A stretch of 64,000 bases of DNA from Hyaloscypha bicolor E. Its lineage: Eukaryota > Ascomycota > Leotiomycetes > Helotiales > Hyaloscyphaceae. The stretch spans positions 62,001 to 126,000 of the forward strand of contig NW_020194526.1 in the NCBI RefSeq assembly GCF_002865645.1, in the 5' to 3' direction. The position numbers and the translations under genes are program-made. Of the stretch, positions 25,757-38,000 are shown in pieces (within the stretch, counting starts at the first letter, position 1; the number at the start of each line of letters is the position of its first letter). The notes beneath the pieces are model-generated. The model did not search any database and was not told where the DNA came from. It was given only the letters and a program-made list of their open reading frames with translations.

Positions 25757-27012
25757 CTCGGGGTTTGTGTTTGCTAAATGTAAATAATGACACGCCGAGC
25801 CGGTTCATGCAGCAACCCGAGGAAATTTGCTGGGATCTTGCGATATGAGATGGCGAATACGATAACGACGTTTGGTTCTTAGTGTGGGTATTTTTGAAAT
25901 GTTATTGGTGTATGGCGGGGTGTTGGGGATGCTTGTCAGTTTCTTCGAGTCGACGCTCCTTTCATGTGCTGTTGATCGTGGCTGCCACGGCAACGGGATT
26001 TAATTTCGTGATTGGGTGCCAACGAGCTTCAATTTGACACGACTCTCGTCCACTTACGGAGTACTTCCACACGTCTTCACCAAATGCCTACAGGTGAAGT
26101 CATCTTTTCTCTTTCTTAATAACGTTTCAGAACCAGCGAAAGATTGGGTAATTTTGACTCATGTCTCTGCTCAGAATACTCCAATGCCAGATTGGCCCCT
26201 TGTCACGTGTCAGTATCAACGCGTCAACTGATATGGATCCCGTGTTTTGCTTTAAAACGTCCAAGAAGATCTCTTCCGCCACTGCAAAGGTCAGACGGTA
26301 GTCCTCCTATATTATGGGTTCATTTTTGTGGTGGTTGAGCAGTGCTCTATCAGCCAAAAGAAGGTGCGCTCCTCATTCCGCGGGCCAGCAAAGTCACGTG
26401 CATTTTCACGATGCCCTGCCCACCCCCTTGCAGATCTTGAAACATTTACAGAAGTGGACATCGACCTCTAGTCGTTGTATTGTGTCGAAATCTGAGGACT
26501 TCCGAGCTCGAGATAGGAGCTGTTTGGAGTCAGTACTACTCCAGATGACGTCAGCCTCTCTCGAATCCCCATTTCCTCTTCCTCCACCAGCTCTTCCTCT
26601 TTCTCTCTCCACCCAGCAACCTTCACGCTTCACCCATTCTTTTTCTCTCTCCCATCAAGATCCTCTTATCAGAGACATGCAGGAAGAAATAAACGTTCCG
26701 GGCCATCAGTCGTTTCGCAGGGTCAAAACCAAGCCCGCTACGTCAGACCCCCAATTTTCAGGGGTCCAGACCTTATCGGGCAGCCAGCTTGGAAGTCGTG
26801 CAGCCAAAGAGCTCAATCCTTGGTGGGGCAGCGGATGTACATGGAGGGGCTTGATTTTCAGCTGCCAGCTATTTAAACAAATGCCAGCTTTTTCCCTTTA
26901 TCTTCAGCTCCCTCTGTCCCCTTTTGCTCCTTGACCAGTTTTGCAGGAAATTATAGCATTTTGTGAATCAATTGATCAGACACAGGAGACCGCACAGCGA
27001 AGTCTAGCCAAG
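25757..27012. promoter_or_regulatory. Divergent intergenic region; alpha-amylase promoter
   Basis: The membrane protein gene leaves to the left and the amylase gene to the right. A TATTTAAA box at 26870-26877 lies about 135 bases before the amylase ATG, and a CT-rich stretch follows at about 26.9 kb. Open frames here are compositional and have no family features. Confidence 0.5.
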
Positions 27013-28765
27013 ATGGCAGATTCAGGTAAGCTCTTCTAATTCATTTGATTGTAGGTATTAGCTGACATCTGCAGAGCAGAAACCCACTCCCGAGAACATG
27101 ACCATGATGCAGGCCTTCGAATGGTACGTACCGGACGATAAAAAGCACTGGAAACGCCTGCACGACCAAGCCGCACAATTGAAAGCCACCGGGGTTGATA
27201 ATATTTGGATCCCTCCCGGATGTAAAGCCTCATCTCCCTCCGGCAACGGCTACGACATCTACGACCTGTACGACTTGGGAGAGTTCGATCAGAAGGGGGG
27301 CAAGGGTACGAAATGGGGAACCAAGGAAGAACTCCTCGCCTTGGCGAGCAAGGCAAACGAGGTCGGACTCGGCATCTATTGGGACGCAGGCAAGCACTCC
27401 CTTCCCCGATCCCCACGCAGCAGAAGCTGACTCGTGCAGTCCTCAACCACAAAGCAGCAGCAGACCACAAAGAGCGATGCGAAGCCCAAGAAGTCGACGA
27501 AAACGACCGCACCAAGACCGTCTCCGACCCCTATGAAATCAATGCCTGGCTTGGCTTCGACTTCCCCGGCCGCGGAGATAAGTACTCAGAGCAGAAATAT
27601 CACTGGTACCATTTCTCTGGCACCGATTACAACGCCGACAATAACAAGACAGCCATCTACAAGATCCTTGGCGACAAGACAAAGGGCTGGGCCCAGTCAG
27701 GAGACGTTGATTCCGAGAAGGGCAATTACGATTACCTCATGTTCGCCGATCTCGACTACTCGCATCCCGAGGTTGAAGCCGACGTTATGAACTGGGGCGT
27801 CTGGCTCTCTAAGGAGATCACACTCAAGGGCATCCGTTTCGATGCTGTGAAACATTTCTCTGAAGACTTTCTGAGGAAGTTCATCACATCAATGGATGAG
27901 ACGCATGGCGAAGGATGGTTCTTCGTCGGCGAATTCTGGAAAGATAGTTTGGATGATATGAGCAGGTATCTGGAGCGTATGGGCAAGAAGTTCAGTCTGT
28001 TTGATGCGCCGCTTGTCTACAACTTTTCACAAATGAGCAAGACGGAGAATGCGGATCTCAGGAAGGTGTTTGATAATACGTTGGTGGCTATTGAGCCTGT
28101 CAACGCCGTCGTGAGCCCTTCCCCTTTCCTCTTCGAAAATCGATTAGATTCTGATGAGTTAAATCTGCAGACCCTTGTGATGAACCACGACACCCAACCC
28201 CACCAAGCCCTCGAAGCCCCTATCGAAGGTTTCTTCAAGCCACTGGCCTACGCTCTCATCCTCCTCCGGAACTCCGGCTACCCGTGCCTCTTCTACGGCG
28301 ATATGTACGGTATCGACCCCGCCGGCACTGCGCAGTCCATCCCTCCCGCCTGCGGTGGCGCTCTACCAGACCTCGTGCTCGCCCGCAAGTTGTATGCGTA
28401 TGGCGAACAACAGGATTATTTCGACTATGCTACGTGTATTGGGTGGGTTAGACTTGGCACGTGGGATAAGAAATGGGGTTGTGCGGTTGTATTAAGCAAT
28501 GCAGGGCCAGGAGAGAAGAGAATGTGGGTTGGCGATATGCATGCCGGTGAGGTTTGGACGGATGTTCTGGGGTGGGAACAGGGTGAGGTCACGATTGGGA
28601 ACGATGGGTTTGGGGTTTTTACATGCCCTGGTGTGAGTCTTAGCGTCTGGGTGAACAAAGACGCTGAGGGACGAGAGAAGTTTGGGAAATTGTAAGTCTG
28701 ATGGTGGTGTTGAGACAAGAGTGCTGCTAACTTTGGATAGTGATGCCGATATCTACAAGTCCTGA
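27013..28765 (+). CDS. Intracellular alpha-amylase, GH13 (GH13_5 type)
   Basis: Five exons (27013-27025, 27075-27389, 27440-28110, 28171-28691, 28741-28765) splice in phase to 514 aa. Intron 2 uses a GC donor (GCAAGC...GTGCAG), required to restore the conserved DAVLNHK strand. GH13 regions are clear: DAVLNHK, GIRFDAVKH with nucleophile Asp near 243, FVGEFW with general acid Glu near 273, and VMNHDTQ with Asp near 340. The N-terminus (MADSEQKPTPENMTMMQAFEWY) lacks a signal peptide, so the enzyme should act in the cytosol. Fungal relatives of this kind, such as Histoplasma AMY1 and Aspergillus AmyD, influence cell-wall alpha-glucan. It hydrolyses alpha-1,4-glucans. A secreted chitinase gene follows on the same strand 1.2 kb downstream. 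The intron at 28111-28170 has no in-frame stop and so is easily missed. Confidence 0.93.
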
Positions 28766-29997
28766 GAAGTTCACATTTACGAAGCGAGTTCCGCGAAGAA
28801 AGATAGTGCGCCACCTGTAGGAATGGTTCCGGTGGTATAGATTGCTTGGAAACTCTTTACGCAAACGAATACCCTAATTCCTTGTCTCCGGTCCTCCTCA
28901 AGCAATTTCGAAGAATATCACGTGACCATCATGAAGCGGAGGACATCTCGAGATACGTTACATTCTTAAGCGCCTCCAATCTTTCCCTTATTATGTAGCC
29001 AGGCAAGCACTGCCGTCTGCATACCCCTGCCTTCTCTATCGATCGATGATCGTCGGTTATCGCTCAGGGTAGATTGAGTGCTTAGAACTTCAGCCCCTGA
29101 ATTAAGCGAGCCGCGCTTCAACAACACCGCCGTGCAAATAAATGCACCAAAGAGGCACTATCGTAGAATCGGATATGACTCGTACGCACTTGGCAAAATC
29201 TCTCCCATAATTTTGAACACACTTGTCTGTGGTCTTGAACCTGTGCTTTCCACCAAGGATCCGCGAAACCCCTTTATTTCGAGGGATCCAGCCAGGGTCC
29301 CAATTAGGAAGGTGGTAGCGTCGAAGCCACGAGCCACACACTTTGGCACGCACGCGCTCAGATAACACGACATACCGCGAACTTAAATCTCATGGCGGGC
29401 CGATAGAGTTGCAAGTGGTCGCTTCATTGCATGGTAACTTTCGCCACTCTGCATTAGCCCTATATAGCTTGGCTAGGAACAAGCCACATCCCCCGCGATT
29501 TTCCCACTATAGTCTCGATCAATTTCTTTATCAAGAACCACGTCCGGCTGTACCGCTTCTGCCCCCAGGCCGCACGGATATTACTTGATCCTTCCTTCAT
29601 CCAAAGAAGCTCTAGTGAATGCAGATGCGATCGGTATGCCCATCTCACGATCTTTTCTATTGTCTCAGCGCTGTGCCTTTTCATGTAACGTCTTCTTTCA
29701 AAGTTTATATTGATGGTACCAGACGAATGCAAGTGCATCATCTTTAGATACCACATATTCAGGTGGAAGCTCCTATGCACTCTTTGGGCCCAAGTGGTGT
29801 TCATCTCCGTTCCCAAGGAAGACTATGTATATCATCAGCTTCCCTTCCGCTATACTCTTCTTCTTATCTTCAGCCAGAGCATTTCGCCGGCATCACATTC
29901 ATTCTTCGGATCCTCGACAGATCATTCCCCTCCTTCTAGATAGTTATCCTTCACTGTACATATCCGTCCATCTATCTTTTTATCAATCTCTATCGCC
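28766..29997. other. Intergenic region and chitinase promoter
   Basis: No supported ORF over 1.2 kb. The last 150 bases before the chitinase ATG are CT-rich, like a fungal 5' leader. No clear TATA box. Confidence 0.5.
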
Positions 29998-31413
29998 ATG
30001 TATTTACCCACACTCGTTGCCACTCTAGGCCTCCTCGCCACCTTCTCCTCAGCCATCCCGTACCCCCTCTCCCCCCGTGCCTCCAGCGGCCAAAACGTTG
30101 TCTACTGGGGTCAAAACGGCGGCGGAACAATCGAGAACAATGACCTGTCAACATACTGCACCCCGACATCTGGAATCGACATCATAGTCCTCGCCTTCCT
30201 CTATTCCTACGGAAACGGGAATACCATCCCCTCAGGCACAATTGGACAATCATGCTTCATTGCCACTTCCGGCCAGGGCCAGAACTGCGATGCTCTTACG
30301 TCATCAATCGCTAAATGCCAAGCTGCTGGTGTCAAGATCATCCTTTCTCTAGGCGGTGCTAGTGGTTCTTATACATTGACTTCCCAAGCAGAAGCAGAAG
30401 CCATCGCAACCTCCCTCTGGAACGCCTACGGCAACTCCGGCAACACTGCCGTGCAGCGCCCTTTCGGAAGCATTTATGTAAACGGCTTCGACTTCGACAT
30501 CGAAGTCTCGTCCGGCGCCGCCTACTACCCGTACCTAATCGCCAAACTGCGCACCCTCTTCGCCTCAGATCCATCACACACCTACTACATCACCGGAGCA
30601 CCACAATGTCCGATCCCGGAACCGAATATGGGAAGCATGATCGCTAATGCTCAGTTCGACTACCTCTGGGTGCAGTTTTATAATAATAATAATTATGCGC
30701 CGGACCCTTGCTCGCTCGGCTTCAACGGAAACGCTCCTTTCAACTACGATCAATGGGTTTCTTCTCTGTCCGGGACGAAGTCGGCGAATGCGAAGATATT
30801 CATCGGTGTTCCTGCTGCTCCGTTGGCGAGTACGGGGACGCCAAGTGGGGAGATATACTACATTACTCCAGACCAACTCGCCACTCTCGTCGGCCAATAC
30901 AAATCCCACTCAAACTTCGGTGGGATCATGATGTACGACCCTCCTCCTCCCCATTCCATCCTCCTCAGTCCCCAAAAGACAAGCCATTAGCTAACGAGGC
31001 GACGATAGGTGGTCAGCAGGCTTCTCAGACACAAACTTCAACAACGGCTGCACGTACGCGCAAGAAGCGTACCAAATCCTGCTCACAGGCTCGCCTTGCT
31101 CTTCTGGACCAGCGACTACGACGCATACGGCGACAACTACGGCTACGTCGAGTCCGACGAAGACTGCGACGACGACGAGTACCGGGGCCACGAGCACGGC
31201 GACGGGGACGGTGGGGCAGTGGAGCCAGGTACGTTTGCGTTTTCTCTCTCGTTTGCACTTGGGTGGAGGGAGTGGAAAAGTGCAGAAACGGAAGGAAGAA
31301 ATGAGAACTAATAAACTGGGTAGTGTGGTGGGATTGGATATACGGGGAGCACGGTTTGCACGCCGCCGTACGTGTGTGTTGAGACTTCGGTTTGGTGGAG
31401 TCAGTGTGAATGA
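29998..31413 (+). CDS. Secreted GH18 chitinase with C-terminal CBM1
   Basis: Three exons (29998-30932, 31009-31228, 31324-31413) give 414 aa in phase. A signal peptide (MYLPTLVATLGLLATFSSAI) leads into a class III-type GH18 domain: NVVYWGQNGGG, a central KIILSLGGASG and the catalytic NGFDFDIE with proton donor Glu169. The first splice joins IMM to WSAGFSDTNFNNGCTY and is supported by the family pattern. A Thr/Ser/Ala linker (TATTTATSSPTKTATTT) follows. The last exon alone encodes a CBM1 (CGGIGYTGSTVCTPPYVCV...WWSQC), a cysteine-rich binding module for cellulose or chitin. The product should cleave chitin at the cell surface or outside the cell. The unspliced frame runs on to a false stop at 30990. 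Confidence 0.93.
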
Positions 31414-31650
31414 TCTAGTCCAGTTCTGGGTTTGTGAAAATGGGAACGTGTGTGTGTAAATATCAATCTGATGGGTATTTCTTAGGGTAATTGGACTGTA
31501 TTTATTGCATTGCAGTGTGCTGGAAATCGCGGAAGAAATCAGGAACTGTTCTTCATCTGAATGGGAAATTGGTAAATGAGTTAATTATCAGACGTTTGTC
31601 AACAACAATTGCGTCTGGCTACCAACTTTTAAGAGCCATGTCCCTGTCCC

Positions 31651-32187
31651 TTAGGCCTGGGTGGGGTCGTTGGCCGACTTCTGTTTGTTATCTTGAATAC
31701 TGTCCCTTCGCGTCTGCAATTGCTCAACCTTCCACTGAATCTCCTGTTCGTATTGTTCCTAATCTCGTTAGCTACCACACCTTCTCCACAACGTACCTTA
31801 GTCGGAGACTCTCCAGGGATCTCCTTCTCGAACCTTGTACAGATTTGGATCATTCGACTTGAATCTGGAGGATATGGTTGACATTGACTCGCATGGCGGA
31901 GATTGCCAATCCTGATTTATGTCAGTCAATATGGAAGAGAGTACCTGATGGTTGTCAACTGGCAAGTTCAAAATAGTAGCCATTCGCTCCTCACGTGATA
32001 CGCCACCTTGCTAACCACTGGTGGAGATTGTTCCTTGACTCTCAAGGGTGTTGAGAATCAACTGCTGTATTTGGCCTGGAGGACTGACTTGGGATTCCTG
32101 AGTGGGCACACTCATAGAAGTCCCAACTTCGTCGAGTGATTGCTGCGATGGTTCGATACGTGTGACTTCGTTTGCTGAGACGGACAT
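31651..32187 (-). pseudogene. KIX-domain (Med15-like) pseudogene
   Basis: Minus-strand reading from ATG 32187 gives MSVSANEVTRIEPS, then QIQQLILNTLESQGTISTSG followed by TAG (32013-32011) and QGGVSREERMATILNL in the same frame. This resembles the fungal KIX start GWQ..v...ER with Trp (TGG) changed to TAG. After a possible intron at 31944 the frame must shift to read ICTRFEKEIPGESPTK, then across a good intron (GTACGT, branch GCTAACG, ATTAG at 31759) EQYEQEIQWKVEQLQTRRD, the last KIX helix, ending TAA at 31651. With one stop and one frameshift it is most likely dead. The G-to-A change in TGG could be RIP or ordinary decay. The family call rests on my motif reading. Confidence 0.5.
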
Positions 32188-33288
32188 TTTGATCGACAAA
32201 TCAACTTGGTACAGTACAATTAGAAGTTGTCGATGTGAGAGAGAGATAAATACAGAGGGCTTGGGATGGGGGAGATGAACATATAGGTGATGATGATTTT
32301 CGATCAGGGAATCAAGGCTTATATACTTGAGTGGGCAGGCTGATCACTAGTCAACTATATATCCCTTCATGCAGGCTGCCGTTTTGTGATACCGCAAATC
32401 CTCATGCAAAATCCGACTCCAGCCATGAATCGCCTTGGAGAGGCTGGAGCAATGTTTGTCAAATGTCGTACGACCGACTCACCGGATCCGAAGGCTGGCA
32501 ATGACCATAGCTACGCCCCGACCAGCCGGAGTTGTACCCGAGCCTCTGCGAATCAGATTTGCCAATCAGCCTCGGCACCCGTCTCGGTGGCCCGTCATAA
32601 ATAATCTCCCTTTCAATAATCCTCTCACTACTAAACCCACCCTCGCCCTCATAACCTCGACTGAACCAGACTTCGTCGTCTCCCTCTCCGCCGCAATCAT
32701 GTCTCTCACTTCATGGTTCCACTAACGCACACAAGCGACCCTCAGTCTAACCCTAGCTCGTACTGTTGTTTAGCTGTTGTTTTGAAGTGCTGTTTTCTAG
32801 GTATTCTTCTTGGTCCTGTTTTCGACGTACTGTTCTCTAAGTGACTTTGGATTATCACGAAAATATACTAAATGAAAGACCCATACTTCGACGAAATAAT
32901 AGGTGCTTCACAAGTTATTGTTCATTTAGGTTGCAGGGTTACTACTCTCAATATGCTCTCCTTGAATTTTCGCGCTTTTAAACTTAAGAAATGCTCATTC
33001 ACTAGAAACACAAAATTTACATTGAGAATGCGGCCTCGCTTAAACTGTTCTGTTTATTTCTTGTCTTGGGGTTCTATAAAATGAAGAGGAGAGGTCCCTT
33101 CTGGCGGCCTTTCCTCCTTCCCTCATCAACTAACTTCCACCGCACCCGACCTCAGCAGCGATCACGTCGCAAAATCACAAGAAGTTTATCTCACACTAAT
33201 CGAGCAACAGCTCTTTTCACATTCTCTCCCATCCAACGGACTCAACTTCGTACATTCAAGACTCGTTAATATCTCCACATCAATTACC
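32188..33288. other. Intergenic region with promoter of the 185-aa gene
   Basis: No supported gene. TATAAAA at 33075-33081 lies about 210 bases before ATG 33289, and the intervening leader is CT- and CA-rich. A separate CT-rich leader-like tract with a 9-codon ORF is present at 32.61-32.73 kb and may be a truncated promoter copy. Confidence 0.45.
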
Positions 33289-33846
33289 ATGTCCGGTAAC
33301 TCCACTTCCGTCGTCGGTTCTGACGTAGCGCGGCCAAAGTACAACGGCCCGGAGACTGCTTTGGTCACTTTTTACTGGCAGTTCGCCATTCTGCCTCTTA
33401 GACCGGTCGAGGAGACTTTCTCCTTGGACAATCACCCATCGCTGTGGAAGGATCTGTCCAAGTCCGAAACCGCTGATTCCGTCCACGACTGCATCCGCAA
33501 GATCGGAGAGGAGCGCAATGGTGCTGCTAAGCTTTTACTTGCCATCTTTTGGTCGCACGTTTCGCGACTGAAGAATGTGGCTCCCCTCTTTTGGTCGGAA
33601 GTGCGAAAGGAGGCTTCGCAGCAACTCTCGAAGTTCCACGGTCAACCCGAACAATACGTTGGCTTGGTCGAGAACGTTGTCTGCAAGAATAAAGGATTAC
33701 TTGGTGGTCTTGTGTCAAATGAGGGACAGAAGTACTTCAAGGTTGACAGATACGGCAATCTCACGTGGCTCTCGGACGCTCTCGGACTCGAGATGTCGAG
33801 GATCGTCATTGGAGAACTTCCAATCTTGGAGTTGACGCTCATCTAG
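33289..33846 (+). CDS. Hypothetical protein, 185 aa
   Basis: Single-exon frame with a good start context (ATTACCATGTCC), a TATA box about 210 bases upstream and a CT-rich leader. The product is soluble, mixed alpha/beta and without signal peptide or membrane segment. Visible blocks are ETALVTFYWQFAILPLRP, a helical KLLLAIFWSHVSRLK and a C-terminal YGNLTWLSDALGLEMS. I do not recognise a family. Codon use is normal for the genic block, so it is likely a real gene. Confidence 0.62.
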   Translation: MSGNSTSVVGSDVARPKYNGPETALVTFYWQFAILPLRPVEETFSLDNHPSLWKDLSKSETADSVHDCIRKIGEERNGAAKLLLAIFWSHVSRLKNVAPLFWSEVRKEASQQLSKFHGQPEQYVGLVENVVCKNKGLLGGLVSNEGQKYFKVDRYGNLTWLSDALGLEMSRIVIGELPILELTLI

Positions 33847-35021
33847 AGAGAAATTTTCGTGGTCGGCGACGGAGAGAATAGGTCGACGTGTATAGCATGG
33901 AGAGACGCAATCGGCAAGTCAAACTTACTTTTTGATCCCCTGCTGAAGCTGGCGTCTCTTCATAGACTATTGATTCTTCGCTATTTCATTTCTCAAAAAG
34001 TCGATACTCTCTGATGCTTGATGATGTCGGTTTTTGCTTTGCATACATACATTTTATTTGGTAATGGGTACTTTGCGCGTGATACTGGCCAGCACTTGGC
34101 GCAGAATATGGAAAGTCCAGACACCCAGTAGACCACAATGTCTAGATTTGATAGACTAGTATTGGGAGACCGGGATTGAAAATCCTGGAAATTCTGGACT
34201 CCGTAGCAGAATATTAAAACCTTTAAATCCATCGAGCGTCCTTCATGTGATATTGATTACTGTCAACTCGTGACTTTTCCCTCAAGCAACATTAAAAAAT
34301 CGGACTCAAATCTAGACTAAACACTTATCTCATTCAACTGTTTCTAGTTGAGAAGAAACTTGGAGTATTCTCAAATTATATCAGAGTCTTTATCATTATG
34401 ATCCGGACTGCCATCATAATATACAAACTCTCCCAGGCACTCCAGCGCACGTGAAGGCCGCAATCTGAGCGAAGATTCGCTGGGGCAGCAACGCTAATAA
34501 TGCCCGGAGCCCAACAAAACAAAATGGAGGTAAAAGAGAGATTAACAGCCTTATAACTTGGTTTTTATAGCCTCTAAACGTTGATGACCTGTAATCGAGG
34601 ACCGAGGAAGTAGATTCGGCTTTTATCACCCCCACGCGTCACAGCCGAAATACGATAACACATTATCTAAATTGCTCAATCGGATACAAAAGTAAATCAA
34701 CAGATCAAGTGGCACAGAATCAAACCTATCTCTTGAATCTCAGACTTCTGGAAATCAAGATACAATTAAGTGAAGAGGAGGTGGTCGGTAATCGGCAGAT
34801 GACAAACTGGGGTTAGCGCCACCCCCAGCTGGCTCGGCACTTCTCCACACCTCACCTCTGGGACGCCTGGAGAAAAATAGCTCTCCCCAAGCTTTCCATC
34901 CCCTTGATATCACTTCTCCCTATCCACAGCCGCCGCAATCCCTCGACAACCTGTCCCAGGCAATGCGCGCCCCGATGAGAATGCGACTGCGATAACGGCT
35001 GTCAACTGCGCGCAGGCAGGC
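33847..35021. other. Intergenic region, promoter side of the Zn2Cys6 gene
   Basis: About 1.17 kb without a supported gene. The stretch 33.99-34.8 kb is AT-leaning and shows nothing recognisable. Confidence 0.45.
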
Positions 35022-38000
35022 ATGAGTATGAGCTCTGCCGCCAGCGGGGTTTCGACCCCAGCTCCGCAGCAGCAACAGCTGCCCCCGCCGAAGCAGATAC
35101 GCTTCGTGAACAACGAGGGCCAGCCGCCTGCGAAGAGGAGGAGGATAAATGCTGCGTGCGTACTATTCCATGCTTTGCCTCAATTATCTGCATGGACTGT
35201 GGTGTGCTTTGGTGGCGGCGCTTGTGGACGCGTGAGGTTTCGCACATGCGAAGTTCTTTTGCTAATGGGATCTTCAATCGAGCAGCTGTCGGACGTGTCG
35301 AAAACGTAAGACGAGATGTGATGGAAAGAAACCGCTGTGCTCGACCTGTACAGAGAATGGCCATGAGTGTTTGGGATATGCCGACGTGAGTGAGGGAACT
35401 ACAAAGAAGGAGCGAAAAGATAGCGATACTGGGCCCAAGAAGGAGCATAATGAGGACGACGATTGGGAGGACCAGGACGATAAGAATATGGACGGAGCAA
35501 GGCGTGTGAGCGATTACGGGAAACGCCCTCTCCAACGCCAGTATTCGAATGGAAGCCCTACATTGAACAGGACAGAATCCAAGGACCAGAGCTATTTCGA
35601 CTCGAAACCGCCAAAAGCAAGGGAAGTTTCGGAGCGTGAGAAGAATCAACTGCCGAACTTCGGTGAATATAGAGAAAGTGCAGCCTACTCTGAGGATGCA
35701 CGTAGTCCACTGGGTAATTTATCCTACCAGCGATTGCTTCTTGACACTGACGAGCCTTTCCAAGACCGATCTCCTCCACTCCAGACCGAAAGCCACCGAG
35801 TGCCGTACTTCAGATATTTTGGTCCGACTGCAATCGTCCCTGGGTTCAAGCAGATGGTTGTGTCTGTTCGAGAGCATCGCCGAAGCACTGGTGCTGGATC
35901 TTCTGTCGCCAGTACGTACCAAAAGCATTTGTGACATCAACTGTAGTGACTGATAAAAGCAGTGTCTCCCGGTTCTGTCGGTTACGGAGAGCGCACACCT
36001 TCCCAAGCTGGAACCGAACCAAGGTCTTCCATTGAAATGCCAATCTACGACCCAACAGACCCATTACCAGTAAATAAGCTGATCATTCACCTTGTTGAGA
36101 CTTTCTTCGCCCGTCTTGGATGCAACTATCCTTTCCTCCGTCAAAAGCCGTTCCTCCAACGGGTCGAGGAAAAGTCAGTCGAAGCCATACTTGTGGATGC
36201 TGTCTGTGGCCTGGCAGCACGGTTCTCAGACCACCCACTTCTAACTGCGAGCCACGACAGCTCTTATCCAAAATCGGAATATGGACACGTCTTTGCTCAA
36301 AGAGCCAAGGCTGCGGTTGTTGAAACTTTCCCGTGTCCTACGGTTTCAGCTGTGCAAGCCTGCCTACTGTTGGCCTATGAGGGATTTGGTGCCAATCAAG
36401 ACAGTGCTTTGTGGATGTATCTTGGCTGTGCCATCCGCATGGCCGTTGACCTCGGCTTGCAGAAACTTGATGGCGTCAAGCACCAGGGACAAAAGGACCC
36501 CGGGTATCATCGATCGAGTAATGACATGACGCAGTCAGATACCCCCGCCGCTATCAGTGCCGAAGAAATGAAAGAAGTCGAGCAGGAGCGCACTGACACA
36601 CTCTGGGCGGTCTTTATGCTGGATCGAGTCATCTCATCTGGGACTGGCAGACCTGCCACCTTGCGAGATGAGGATTTTGAACTCAGTTTCCCTGCAATCA
36701 CAGCGAATACAGAAAGCGGCTGGCCCAATCCATTTCCCGCGCTTATACAGATCATTCATCTCTATGGACGAGTATCAGACCTGTTGAACAATATCCGAGA
36801 CGTTAAGGATGTGACGCCGAAGAAGATTGAAGGTTTGTCTGGGCTAGAGAAAGACTTGACGCAGTTGTATCAACGGCTCGACCCACGATTGACTTTCAAC
36901 GCCGCAAACTTCCAACACTATGTCAAGGCTGGGGAGGGTACAAATTTTATTCTTGTCTGTGTGGCACATCGGACTTTTGTATTTGAGTTTACTAACGGTT
37001 CAAAGGTCCACTTCTGGTTTCACACGCTCATCATGTTACTCCATCAACCGACATTAATGCATTCCTTTGAAGGACAAATATTACAACTACTACCCAACAG
37101 CCGCGAGCTTAGCATGTCTTCTGCTAAGACCATCGCTGATATACTGGCTTTTGCGGAACTGATTGATCCCAGAAGCTTTATTGGTAACCCGTTCACGAGT
37201 CAGCCAATGTATATTGCAGCGTGTGCGTTCTTGATGGAGTCGGCTGCGCATACTTCTTCCCAGCCGACATCAAGAGATGCCAGCCCTCCGCGAGAACCGT
37301 CAAAAGGCGATCAATCGAAGGATACCAAAGCTGCCGCAAAGACCAATGAGCAGAAGCAGAAGCACTCCTTGCTCGCGTCAGCAGCGAATCAGAACTACCA
37401 GCGCTGTTATAAAGCCCTCCAACAACTAGAAACGTATTGGGCAGGCACGAGATATATTCTGGTGGCCCTTGACCAGAAAGCAAAGGGAATCTGGGACCCT
37501 GAGACTTATACGGAGCAGGAATATGAACTGACAAAAATTCGCCATGACATGATTCCTGGTTGGAGAAAGAAATTATCACTTAGCGCATCTCCAACAAGTC
37601 GATTTACTGACAAGCGATCCCCTCGGATGGAGAATCTACCTGGATCGCCTTTGATCGACCCTTCTCAGGCGATTGGATGGTCCTTGACTGGGACTACGAA
37701 TTCTGCAAGCTCGAATTTGACCTTCATGTACCAGAGCACGAACGGCGAACAAACTCACGCTCAGACCCAACCACAACCACAACCCCCGCCACCTCCTCAA
37801 CCTGCTGCTGGGAACATGATATACGACCCAATAAGGCAGAGTCTGCCAGAGGCAACTACAGCTTCTACATCAACTTCGACCTACCCCTCGAGATACACAT
37901 CGTTTGTACAACCACGGCGCCAGAACTCTCAACCAATGGCACCACCAGCTCCAAAATACACGCCCATATCCTCCGATCCAGCTTCCACCTCCGACGCCGA

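Noticed and set aside
26314..26934. 206-aa plus-strand frame upstream of the amylase
   Set aside because: Compositional frame across the amylase promoter with no domain, and it contains the TATA-like box region.
34910..35649. Minus-strand frames opposite the start of the Zn2Cys6 gene
   Set aside because: Antisense to the zinc cluster exon and acidic linker; no motifs.
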